Source: RGIG7213 sp045545665
GTDB taxonomy: Bacteria; Bacillota; Clostridia; Oscillospirales; CAG-272
Reading direction: 5' to 3'
DNA: 60,974 bases
NCBI GenBank assembly: GCA_045545665.1
Contig: JAZQBL010000045.1
Coordinates: 1-60,974 of the forward strand
A program made the position numbers and the translations under genes. A model generated the notes under the pieces. The model searched no databases. It was given only the letters and a program-made list of their open reading frames with translations, and was not told the DNA's origin. Below, in pieces: positions 26,057 through 33,633 of the stretch; the first letter of the stretch is position 1, and every line of letters starts with the position of its first letter.

Positions 26057-26303
26057 GGCTGTTCTTCCTCTCTGTATAGTGAAAAAGGTGAATAATTATA
26101 CATCACAGTCACCTCTTCCGTTTACTTAATTGTATACCATTTATATTATGATATTCTAAATTTTAGACAAAAAACTTGTAAACAAATAGACAATTTTTCT
26201 AAATAATTTACATATTAATCATATAATTTCAGTGAACAAATTCACGTTAAATAAATAACAAATAATGAATTTCACAGCTGTTAAACCGAAAGGAAGCTTA
26301 TCG
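26057..26303. other. AT-rich divergent spacer between spoVG and murC
   Basis: This 247-nt spacer has no ORF. A -10-like TATAAT lies at 26222-26227 on the plus strand without a good -35 box. A short GTGAA-caaa-TTCAC dyad lies just after it (near 26233-26246). It should hold both divergent promoters, but neither can be fixed with confidence. Confidence 0.5.
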
Positions 26304-27704
26304 ATGAAAAATGAACGCAAATATTATTCGCCGAGTGAGATAAAAGAAATACTGGCTAAAGAAAAGAACGCTTATTTTATTGGCATCGGCGGCGTGTCGA
26401 TGTCTTCTTTAGCAATAATAGCAAATTCAAGCGGGATAAAAACCGCAGGAAGCGACAGAACTTTATCGGAAGTGACAGAGTCGCTTCAACAAAAAGGTAT
26501 CGATGTTCAGGAAGGACACGAGGCAAAAAACATCAAAAATTACTCCGTCGTCGTTTACAATGCGGCAATACACGCTGACAACCCTGAATATTATTACGCT
26601 GCAACGCATAATTATTTTATGATATACCGCTCCGATTTTTTGGGATATATAATCTCCGAATACGGAAATTCAATAGGTGTTGCAGGTACGCACGGCAAAA
26701 GCACGGCAACGGCTATGATATACAGTATTTTGAATACGGCAGGGCTTGATCCGACCGTAATGAACGGTGCGGTCATCCCGAAGATCGATTCGCAGTATCA
26801 TATTGGAAACGGTGACAGGATAGTATTTGAAGCCTGTGAATACAAGGATTCTTTCCTTTCCTTCTTTCCGACTGTAGCCGTCGTTCTGAACGCCGAATAC
26901 GACCATGCAGACTATTTTGAAAACTTCGACGTTTACATTGAGTCGTTCAAAAAATATCTTTCTCACTCCGAAGGCGGTGCGGCGTGTGTCAATTTCGACT
27001 CCCCCGGTGCAAAAAAAGCATCCGAAGATTACAAAGGCGAGCTTTATTCCTACGGCATCGACTGCCCCGGCGTGCGCATAACCGCAAAAAATATCGTTTT
27101 TTCAAACGGTCATCCCGAATTCGATATTTATTTTGACAACAAATTTTATTCTCACGTAAAGCTGTCCGTTTTCGGTATGCACAACGTGTACAACACTTTG
27201 GCAGGTGCCGCAGTCGCCATCGCCTGCGGAATAACCGACGGGGACGTATTTGCCCGCGGCGCTTCCTCCTTCACGGGAATAAAACGCAGGTTTGAATACA
27301 GAACAAGTGTAAACGGTGCCGAAATATACGACGATTACGCGCATCATCCGACCGAGATCACAGCAACTCTCTCCGCAGCGCGAAATATATGTACAGGTCG
27401 TCTTCGTGTCGTTTTTCAGTCGCACACGTATTCAAGAACGAAGGCTTTATTCGACGATTTCGTATCGTCCCTTTCTAACTGCGACGAGGCAATAATTGCC
27501 GATATCTACCCTGCACGTGAAACGGATACTCTCGGCATGTCAGCACAGCTTCTTTCCGAAAAAATACCAGGCGGAAAATACGTCGGCGGATTTGATAAGA
27601 TCGCCGAATACATCAAAAAAACAGCCGCCCCGAACGACACTGTGATCGTCATGGGGGCGGGCGACGTCAACCGTGTGATCGACTTATTGCCGTCAGCTGA
27701 ATGA
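26304..27704 (+). CDS. murC: UDP-N-acetylmuramate--L-alanine ligase
   Basis: This 466-aa enzyme performs the first amino-acid addition in peptidoglycan stem synthesis, using ATP. The N-terminal Rossmann-like YFIGIGGVSMSSLA binds UDP-MurNAc. GTHGKST is the ATP P-loop. NAEYDHADYFEN and YDDYAHHPTEI match Mur ligase central and C-terminal domains. The ATG at 26304 is preferred because GGAAG lies 7 nt upstream and it gives the family N-terminus; an in-frame ATG 39 nt upstream lacks support. It overlaps the convergent DUF1540 gene by 12 nt. Confidence 0.95.
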   Translation: MKNERKYYSPSEIKEILAKEKNAYFIGIGGVSMSSLAIIANSSGIKTAGSDRTLSEVTESLQQKGIDVQEGHEAKNIKNYSVVVYNAAIHADNPEYYYAATHNYFMIYRSDFLGYIISEYGNSIGVAGTHGKSTATAMIYSILNTAGLDPTVMNGAVIPKIDSQYHIGNGDRIVFEACEYKDSFLSFFPTVAVVLNAEYDHADYFENFDVYIESFKKYLSHSEGGAACVNFDSPGAKKASEDYKGELYSYGIDCPGVRITAKNIVFSNGHPEFDIYFDNKFYSHVKLSVFGMHNVYNTLAGAAVAIACGITDGDVFARGASSFTGIKRRFEYRTSVNGAEIYDDYAHHPTEITATLSAARNICTGRLRVVFQSHTYSRTKALFDDFVSSLSNCDEAIIADIYPARETDTLGMSAQLLSEKIPGGKYVGGFDKIAEYIKKTAAPNDTVIVMGAGDVNRVIDLLPSAE

Positions 27705-27884
27705 TCTTTCCTTAAAGGTAGCGCATACAGTATCGGCAGACGACGTGGCGTAAGAAGGACCTATTGATACTTTATCCGCCGTGCAGTAGCATTCGCCGTC
27801 GTGATATACACAGTTCTTTACATCACAACCTATTCCCTTTATATGCTTATGGGATCTGTTCTTATCTTCTGTAAACATTGACAT
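27693..27884 (-). CDS. DUF1540 domain small Cys-rich protein
   Basis: This 63-aa protein has the spaced cysteine pattern of DUF1540: GCDVKNCVYHDGECYC followed by a later ADTVCATF. That may bind a metal. AAAGGAG precedes the ATG. Small DUF1540 proteins are frequent in spore-forming Clostridia, and the function is unknown. Its 3' end overlaps murC tail-to-tail. Confidence 0.88.
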   Translation of the reverse strand: MSMFTEDKNRSHKHIKGIGCDVKNCVYHDGECYCTADKVSIGPSYATSSADTVCATFKERSFS

Positions 27885-27956
27885 TTTTACCGTCTCCTTT
27901 CTTGTTTCTGAGTTAAGTATGTGCAGTTTTCTTATTTTTATTCAAATGAGGTTTAT

Positions 27957-28667
27957 ATGGCAGTATTCGTTATAGCAGACCTGCATCTGCCCTTCGGCGA
28001 CAGCTCCAAAACAATGGAGGTGTTCGGAGGAAGATGGGCAAACTATACAGATAAATTAAAGGAAAATTGGATACGTGACGTATCAAGCGATGACACCGTC
28101 ATTCTTGCAGGTGATACGTCGTGGGGAATGGATTTCAAAACCGCTCTGCCGGATCTTTCCTTCGTCAATTCCCTGCCCGGCAAAAAGATCCTGCTTGAAG
28201 GCAACCACGATTACTGGTGGAACACGGTCAAAAAAATGAATTCGTTTTGTGAGGAAAACGGTCTTGATTTTTCATTTTTGCGAAACAACGCTTTTGAAAC
28301 GGATGATTTCATCATCTGCGGTTCAAGAGGTTGGTACACCGGTGAAAAAACCATTCCCGAATCAAACACCGACAGTGCAAAGATCGTAAACAGAGAAAAT
28401 ATGCGTCTGAGACAAAGCCTCGAGGAAGGTAAAAAGCTGTCTTCCGACAAGCCGATCGTCGCATTTTTGCATTTCCCTGCCGTTTACGGCTCGTACGTAT
28501 GTGATGAAATTACTGACACCTTATCACGCTACGGTGTAAAGCTGTGCTTTTACGGTCACATTCACGGCATACACCGTGAGATGTCCGATATTATACATAA
28601 CGGCATTACATACAAAATGGTATCGGCAGATCATCTGAATTTTAAGCCGTATAAAATAATTTATTAA
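27957..28667 (+). CDS. Metallophosphoesterase (calcineurin-like)
   Basis: This 236-aa phosphoesterase has the five-block signature: ADLHLPFGD, AGDTSWG, EGNHDYW, FLHFP and GHIHG. These bind two metal ions. ATG at 27957 has GAGG upstream; an in-frame ATG 36 nt earlier is not supported by a ribosome site. It is a single-gene unit, divergent from the DUF1540 gene. The substrate cannot be predicted. Confidence 0.9.
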   Translation: MAVFVIADLHLPFGDSSKTMEVFGGRWANYTDKLKENWIRDVSSDDTVILAGDTSWGMDFKTALPDLSFVNSLPGKKILLEGNHDYWWNTVKKMNSFCEENGLDFSFLRNNAFETDDFIICGSRGWYTGEKTIPESNTDSAKIVNRENMRLRQSLEEGKKLSSDKPIVAFLHFPAVYGSYVCDEITDTLSRYGVKLCFYGHIHGIHREMSDIIHNGITYKMVSADHLNFKPYKIIY

Positions 28668-28683
28668 TATTTTTAAAATTCTA

Positions 28684-28711
28684 TTGACTTTATTTTCTTG
28701 TTTGATATAAT
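28684..28711 (+). promoter_or_regulatory. Promoter of tig-clpP-clpX
   Basis: TTGACT (28684-28689), 16 nt, TATAAT (28706-28711). The trigger factor start codon lies 40 nt downstream, with CGGAGG upstream. No CtsR-type heptad repeats were recognised. Confidence 0.82.
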
Positions 28712-28750
28712 GATACATTATATATTTTTAAAATAACGGAGGACTAAAAA

Positions 28751-30046
28751 ATGAGTCTGAAAAAAGTAACTACTCCCGAAACCAACGTAAGAGAGTTGGA
28801 AATATCAATAGAAAAGGCAACCTTTGATGCCGCTGTTATGCGTGCATACAAGAGCAGAGTCGGTTCGCTTTCTATCCCCGGCTTCCGCAAGGGTAAAGCT
28901 CCCAAAGCCATAATCGAAAAGATGTACGGCTCTGACTTTTTCTATAACGATGCACTTAACGCACTTCTCCCCGACGCATACGAAGATGCAGTTAAGGAAT
29001 CAGGTCTTGAGCCCATAAGCCAGCCTGAATTCGATTTTGATTCCTTCGAAGGTGACGAGATCACAGTTAAAGCAAAATTCTACGTTAAGCCCGAAGTTGA
29101 AGTAAAGGATTACTTCGGTTTTGAGCTTGAAAAGACAGTAAACGAAGTTAAGGACGCTGACGTTGACGCTGAGATCGAACGCCGCCGCCGCACAAATGCA
29201 CGTATGGTTGAGGTTACGGACAGAGCCGCACAGAACGGCGACCTTGTAACTATCGACTACTGCGGTTCGATAGACGGTGTTGAATTTGCAGGCGGTAAGG
29301 ACGAAGGCCACAAGCTCAAGCTCGGTTCCGGAAGCTTTATCCCCGGCTTTGAAGCACAGATCGAAGGTCACAACGTTGACGATTCCTTCGACGTAAACGT
29401 AACATTCCCCGAAGAATACCACGCAGAAGAGCTCAAGGGCAAGGCTGCAGTATTTGCATGCAAGCTCCACAAGATAGAAGTTGAAGAGCTTCCCGAGCTT
29501 GATGATGAATTTGCAAAAGACGTTTCCGAATTTGATACACTTGATGAATATAAAGCTGATATCAAGGCAAAACTCGCAGAAAGAAACGAAAACGTTGCAA
29601 CAAATCTTCTTGAAGAAAGACTTGTTGATGCACTTCTTGCAAAGACGACTGTTGAAGTTCCCCCTGTAATGATCGAAAGCGAAATATACAACGAGCTCAG
29701 AGGCTTCGAAACACGCCTTATGCAGCAAGGTATGAGCCTTGACATCTATATGCAGTACACAGGCACGAAGATAGAAGACCTTAAGGAGCAGGCAAGACCT
29801 CAGTCCGAACGTCAGGTAAAGACAAGACTTGCGCTTGAAAAGGTTGCAGAGCTTGAAAAGATCGAAGTTACGGATGATGAGATCGAAGCTGAGTACGCTT
29901 CCGTTGCGGAATCCACAAAGATGGAAGTTGAAAAGGTTAAAGAACAGATCGTAAAAGAAGACGTACACTATCATCTCACACTCAAGAAGGCACTTGACTT
30001 GTTGAGAGAAAAGGCTGTTATCACAGAAAAAACAATAACCGAGTAA
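28751..30046 (+). CDS. tig: Trigger factor (ribosome-associated chaperone)
   Basis: This 431-aa protein is a ribosome-bound peptidyl-prolyl isomerase and chaperone. The N-terminal ribosome-binding domain has PGFRKGKAP (the tip contacting L23). The FKBP-type isomerase domain lies at about 155-245 (GDLVTIDYCGSIDG, GSGSFIPGFE). A long helical C-terminal arm follows. The codons are strongly biased, as expected for a highly expressed gene. It leads the clpP-clpX operon. Confidence 0.97.
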   Translation: MSLKKVTTPETNVRELEISIEKATFDAAVMRAYKSRVGSLSIPGFRKGKAPKAIIEKMYGSDFFYNDALNALLPDAYEDAVKESGLEPISQPEFDFDSFEGDEITVKAKFYVKPEVEVKDYFGFELEKTVNEVKDADVDAEIERRRRTNARMVEVTDRAAQNGDLVTIDYCGSIDGVEFAGGKDEGHKLKLGSGSFIPGFEAQIEGHNVDDSFDVNVTFPEEYHAEELKGKAAVFACKLHKIEVEELPELDDEFAKDVSEFDTLDEYKADIKAKLAERNENVATNLLEERLVDALLAKTTVEVPPVMIESEIYNELRGFETRLMQQGMSLDIYMQYTGTKIEDLKEQARPQSERQVKTRLALEKVAELEKIEVTDDEIEAEYASVAESTKMEVEKVKEQIVKEDVHYHLTLKKALDLLREKAVITEKTITE

Positions 30047-30059
30047 GAAAGGAACCCAT

Positions 30060-30668
30060 ATGCACGATATGCACGACTCCATAACTATCCCCTACGTCAT
30101 TGAACAAACAAGCCGAGGCGAGCGCTCGTACGACATTTTCTCACGTCTGTTGAACGACAGAATAATAATGTTGACGCAGGATGTAAATCACGCAACTTCG
30201 GCAGTCATCGTGGCTCAGATGCTTTATCTTGAAGCTGCTGATCCCGACCGTGACATTTACTTCTACATCAATTCTCCCGGCGGCTCTATCACCGACGGAA
30301 TGGCAATATACGACACGATGAATTACATCAAGTGCGATGTTTCCACTATATGTATAGGTATGGCGGCAAGTATGGGGTCGTTCCTTCTTTCCGCGGGTAC
30401 AAAGGGCAAGCGTTTCGCTTTGCCCAACAGCGAAATAATGATACACCAGCCTTTGATCGGAGGCGGCGGCTTGAGCGGCCAGGCGTCCGACATAAAGATA
30501 CACACGGATCATTTGCTTTTCACAAAAGAAAAAATGAACCGCATACTTGCCGAGAACACGGGAAAATCGTACGAACAGATATGTATCGACACGGACCGTG
30601 ACAACTATATGACAGCAGAGCAGGCAAAAGCTTACGGTCTTATAGATGAAATAATAATAAAGAAGTGA
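30060..30668 (+). CDS. clpP: ATP-dependent Clp protease proteolytic subunit
   Basis: This 202-aa serine protease has the catalytic triad Ser104 (GMAASMGSFLL), His129 (MIHQP) and Asp178 (DTDRD). Its mature N-terminus follows IPYVIEQTSRGERSYDI. GGAACC-type spacing upstream with AAAGGA supports the ATG. It forms the barrel served by ClpX, encoded 4 nt downstream. Confidence 0.97.
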   Translation: MHDMHDSITIPYVIEQTSRGERSYDIFSRLLNDRIIMLTQDVNHATSAVIVAQMLYLEAADPDRDIYFYINSPGGSITDGMAIYDTMNYIKCDVSTICIGMAASMGSFLLSAGTKGKRFALPNSEIMIHQPLIGGGGLSGQASDIKIHTDHLLFTKEKMNRILAENTGKSYEQICIDTDRDNYMTAEQAKAYGLIDEIIIKK

Positions 30669-30672
30669 TCTT

Positions 30673-31983
30673 ATGGCAGATAATAAAAAAACTACGTTAG
30701 CCTGCTCTTTTTGCGGCAGGACCGAGTCTGACAACGTACTGCTTATTCCCTCTCCTACGGGTGCTTGCATATGTGAGTATTGCGTTGACATCTGCTCATC
30801 CATACTCGATGAAAAGTACGAGGATGAAGCGTATGAAAACGAGGGCGATTCGCTGACGTTTGAAACGTTACCGAAGCCCCGGCAGATACACGCCGCACTC
30901 GATGAATACGTTATAGGACAGACAAACGCCAAAAAGACGCTTTCCGTAGCGGTCTACAACCACTACAAGCGCATACTTTTGCTTGAAGAAAGCAGAAAAA
31001 ACAGCACGCGCAAAAAAGGAAAGAACAAATCAAAAGAAGAAACGAAGCCCGACGTTGAAATACAGAAGAGCAACGTGCTTCTTTTAGGTCCTACGGGTGT
31101 GGGTAAAACTTACATCGCCCAGACTCTTGCAAAAACGATGAAGGTCCCCTTTGCTATCGCCGATGCGACGACACTTACAGAGGCGGGATACGTCGGTGAG
31201 GACGTCGAAAACATTCTTTTAAGACTTATCCAGGCAGCCGACTACGACGTCGACCGTGCCGAAAAAGGTATCATATATATTGATGAAATAGATAAGATAT
31301 CGAGAAAAAGCGAAAACCGCTCCATAACGAGAGACGTTTCGGGCGAAGGCGTACAGCAGGCACTGTTGAAGATACTTGAAGGAACGACGGCAAACGTACC
31401 TCCGCAAGGCGGAAGAAAGCATCCCAATCAGGAATTTATACAGATCAATACGGAAAATATCCTGTTTATCTGCGGCGGTGCTTTTGACGGTCTTGATAAG
31501 ATAATCGAGCAAAGACGCGGCAATCAGACAGTCGGATTCGGCACGGAAAAAATAACTGCCGAAATGAAAAAGCGTGACGGCATATATGCAGGAGTATGTG
31601 CTCATGACATAATAAAATACGGTCTCATTCCCGAGCTTGTGGGAAGACTTCCCGTAATAACGTGTCTTGATGCACTTGACAAAGAAGCTCTTGCAAAAAT
31701 ACTGAAAGAGCCCAAAAACTCTCTTGTAAAGCAGTACACAAAGCTTTTATCACTCGACGGTGTTACGCTTGAATTTTCAGATGATGCAATACGTGAAATA
31801 GCGGCTCTTGCTATCGAAAGATCCGCAGGAGCGAGAGGTCTTCGTTCCATAGTTGAAGATCTTATGCTTGATATAATGTACAAAGTACCGTCTGACAACA
31901 CGATAGAAAAGGTTACCGTAACGTCCGACTACGTCAAAAAGCAAGGCGATATTGAAATAACGTATAAAAGCGAAAATGAATAA
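30673..31983 (+). CDS. clpX: ATP-dependent Clp protease ATP-binding subunit ClpX
   Basis: This 436-aa AAA+ unfoldase has an N-terminal four-Cys zinc domain (CSFCGRTE ... CEYCVDIC) that recruits substrates and adaptors. It contains Walker A GPTGVGKT, Walker B IIYIDEIDKI and the RKSENxSITRDVSGEGVQ pore/sensor region. A charged insertion of about 25 residues (KNSTRKKGKNKSKEETK) sits before Walker A. A hairpin terminator ends the operon. Confidence 0.97.
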   Translation: MADNKKTTLACSFCGRTESDNVLLIPSPTGACICEYCVDICSSILDEKYEDEAYENEGDSLTFETLPKPRQIHAALDEYVIGQTNAKKTLSVAVYNHYKRILLLEESRKNSTRKKGKNKSKEETKPDVEIQKSNVLLLGPTGVGKTYIAQTLAKTMKVPFAIADATTLTEAGYVGEDVENILLRLIQAADYDVDRAEKGIIYIDEIDKISRKSENRSITRDVSGEGVQQALLKILEGTTANVPPQGGRKHPNQEFIQINTENILFICGGAFDGLDKIIEQRRGNQTVGFGTEKITAEMKKRDGIYAGVCAHDIIKYGLIPELVGRLPVITCLDALDKEALAKILKEPKNSLVKQYTKLLSLDGVTLEFSDDAIREIAALAIERSAGARGLRSIVEDLMLDIMYKVPSDNTIEKVTVTSDYVKKQGDIEITYKSENE

Positions 31984-31987
31984 ATAA

Positions 31988-32027
31988 AAAGGTGACGGAT
32001 CTTCAAGATCGGTCACCTTTATTTTTC
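31988..32027 (+). terminator. Intrinsic terminator of tig-clpPX
   Basis: AAAGGTGAC, an inner GATCT-tc-AAGATC stem, GTCACCTTT, then ATTTTTC. A long stem-loop lies directly after clpX. Confidence 0.88.
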
Positions 32028-32058
32028 GGGTGCATAACATATTCTGTAAATCTAACGG

Positions 32059-32634
32059 TTATCTTTTAAGCCCTTCAAGCAAAAATCCGAAGCTGTATTT
32101 GAAATTTTCAACCGCTTTGTCGCGTGGGAGATTTCTGCTCACCGCATCAGCGTTATATCCTCGGCAGAAGCACCATATTGCATAGCTTATTGCGTCGGAA
32201 TCAACGTCTTTAAAAAGCTTTTCAGACTTTGCATATTCTATCAGTTTTATTATTTCTTTATGCCACCATTCAAAATTGGAACGTGATACGGAATCATTTT
32301 CAAATACGTAGCTGTTAAGGTTCATTTTGTTGTCGTACGACATCATAAGCGTATTTGCGACCATTTCGGTCACCTGCTCAAAAAAGTCCTTGGCGGGATC
32401 AACGCCCGCTGTAATACTTTCTCTTATCTTAAGTACCGTTTTTTCATAAACGATATCAAGCACATCGCTTATATTCTTGAATCGGTTATAAAATACTCTG
32501 TTGGAAATGCCGAGGGTTTTAAGTATTTTCCTTACGTTAAGACCTTCAACACCGTTCTCAAGTGCGATTTTTTCTGCTGTTTCAATTATTCTTTGCGACA
32601 TTTCGTCGCATATAAGCTCCTCTTTTTTCTCCAT
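32059..32634 (-). CDS. TetR-family transcriptional regulator
   Basis: This 191-aa protein has an N-terminal helix-turn-helix (GLNVRKILKTLGISNRVFYNRFKN) and a helical ligand-binding C-terminus. ATG at 32634 follows GGGGGA; an in-frame start 42 nt upstream overlaps the putative operator and is less likely. Its promoter carries a GCACA-TCG-TGTGC dyad, suggesting autorepression. The neighbouring gene upstream is a nitrilase-family enzyme on the same strand with its own promoter, so the true target is unclear. Confidence 0.9.
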   Translation of the reverse strand: MEKKEELICDEMSQRIIETAEKIALENGVEGLNVRKILKTLGISNRVFYNRFKNISDVLDIVYEKTVLKIRESITAGVDPAKDFFEQVTEMVANTLMMSYDNKMNLNSYVFENDSVSRSNFEWWHKEIIKLIEYAKSEKLFKDVDSDAISYAIWCFCRGYNADAVSRNLPRDKAVENFKYSFGFLLEGLKR

Positions 32635-32648
32635 AAATCCCCCGCGTG

Positions 32649-32695
32649 GCACATCGTGTGCTAAATATGATACCACAAAAATCCATCTTTGTCAA
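32649..32695 (-). promoter_or_regulatory. TetR gene promoter with downstream operator
   Basis: On the minus strand, TTGACA (32695-32690), 17 nt and TATCAT (32672-32667). Just downstream of the expected transcription start lies the perfect dyad GCACA-TCG-TGTGC (32649-32661), a plausible TetR binding site. Confidence 0.68.
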
Positions 32696-32721
32696 CAGCA
32701 AATACAAACCTTAATCTAAAT

Positions 32722-33516
32722 TTAATAATCACACCGTCTGTGCTGTAACAAAGGAAGCTGTTTTCTTATCGTACCGCAATATTCGAGGTCAATATCCGCT
32801 GTATACAGCTCCTCTTCCGTACCCAACTGTTTTACGACTCTTCCCCACGGGTCTGTTATTATCGAGTGTCCCCACGAGCGATAGCTCTGCGTATCGTCCG
32901 TTGCACTTGCACAGCCTATCATATACACCTGATTGTCGACCGCTCTTGCTCTGAACAAAAGCTCCCAATGTTCGGGGCCTGTCGTGTAATTGAACGAGGC
33001 GGGCACGATAATAGCTTTTACATCGTTTGCCATACGCAAGGCAAGCTCGGGGAATCTTATATCGTAGCATATCATAACGCCTATTTTTCCCCACTCCGTT
33101 TCAAAGACCGTTACTTTATTCCCCGCTGAAAACGTGTCCGATTCTTTAAAATACTGTCCGTTTTTGATATCTACGTCGAAAAGATGTATTTTTCTGTGTT
33201 TCGCTATAATGTTCCCGGAAGTATCAAACACGTACGAGGTATTGTATATTTTTTCTTCATCGGCTTCGGGGATACTGCCTGCCGTAAGATACAGCTTGTT
33301 TTTCTTTGCAATATCGGAAAGTCCTTTTATTATCTCGCTTTTTTCATCCATTGCGTACTTTACGAACGCAGCGTTTTCGTATGCACAAAAGCACATTTCG
33401 GGCAACACGGCGATATCTGCATTTTGGCTTTTTGCTTTGGCAACAAGGGAGCCGATCTTTTCAAGATTTTCCTTCGGAGTTTTCAAAACCTTCATCTGTA
33501 TCAACGAAATACGCAT
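32722..33516 (-). CDS. Carbon-nitrogen hydrolase (nitrilase superfamily, omega-amidase-like)
   Basis: This 264-aa enzyme has the catalytic triad Glu40 (LPEMCF), Lys109 (KHRKIHLF) and Cys150 (MICYDIRFPE). That set is typical of omega-amidases that hydrolyse alpha-ketoglutaramate and related amides. ATG at 33516 is chosen with AGGTGGG upstream; the reading frame extends 171 nt further but without family similarity. It is divergent from the GH3 gene, with back-to-back promoters. Confidence 0.9.
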   Translation of the reverse strand: MRISLIQMKVLKTPKENLEKIGSLVAKAKSQNADIAVLPEMCFCAYENAAFVKYAMDEKSEIIKGLSDIAKKNKLYLTAGSIPEADEEKIYNTSYVFDTSGNIIAKHRKIHLFDVDIKNGQYFKESDTFSAGNKVTVFETEWGKIGVMICYDIRFPELALRMANDVKAIIVPASFNYTTGPEHWELLFRARAVDNQVYMIGCASATDDTQSYRSWGHSIITDPWGRVVKQLGTEEELYTADIDLEYCGTIRKQLPLLQHRRCDY

Positions 33517-33540
33517 ATTCATCCCACCTTTACTTATTTG

Positions 33541-33569
33541 ATTATACCCTACGGAAAAGTTTATGTCAA
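33541..33569 (-). promoter_or_regulatory. Promoter of the nitrilase-family gene
   Basis: On the minus strand, TTGACA (33569-33564), 17 nt and TATAAT (33546-33541), both boxes consensus. It lies back to back with the GH3 promoter. Confidence 0.82.
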
Positions 33570-33576
33570 TATTTTG

Positions 33577-33605
33577 TTGACAAATGCAGGCGCGTATTGT
33601 AAAAT
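33577..33605 (+). promoter_or_regulatory. Promoter of the GH3 beta-glucosidase gene
   Basis: TTGACA (33577-33582), 17 nt, TAAAAT (33600-33605). The -35 box lies only 8 nt from the divergent nitrilase -35 box. Confidence 0.8.
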
Positions 33606-33633
33606 GAATTATACTTATACAGGAGATATGATA

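Noticed and set aside
29000..30082. A 360-codon open frame on the minus strand opposite trigger factor
   Set aside because: It lies fully antisense to tig, has no ribosome site or recognisable domain, and its Phe/Cys/Leu-rich product is typical of the reverse strand of a strongly biased gene.
33184..33633. A 450-nt in-frame extension of the GH3 gene
   Set aside because: It overlaps the divergent nitrilase gene and both promoters, has no family similarity, and the ATG at 33634 has a proper ribosome site.
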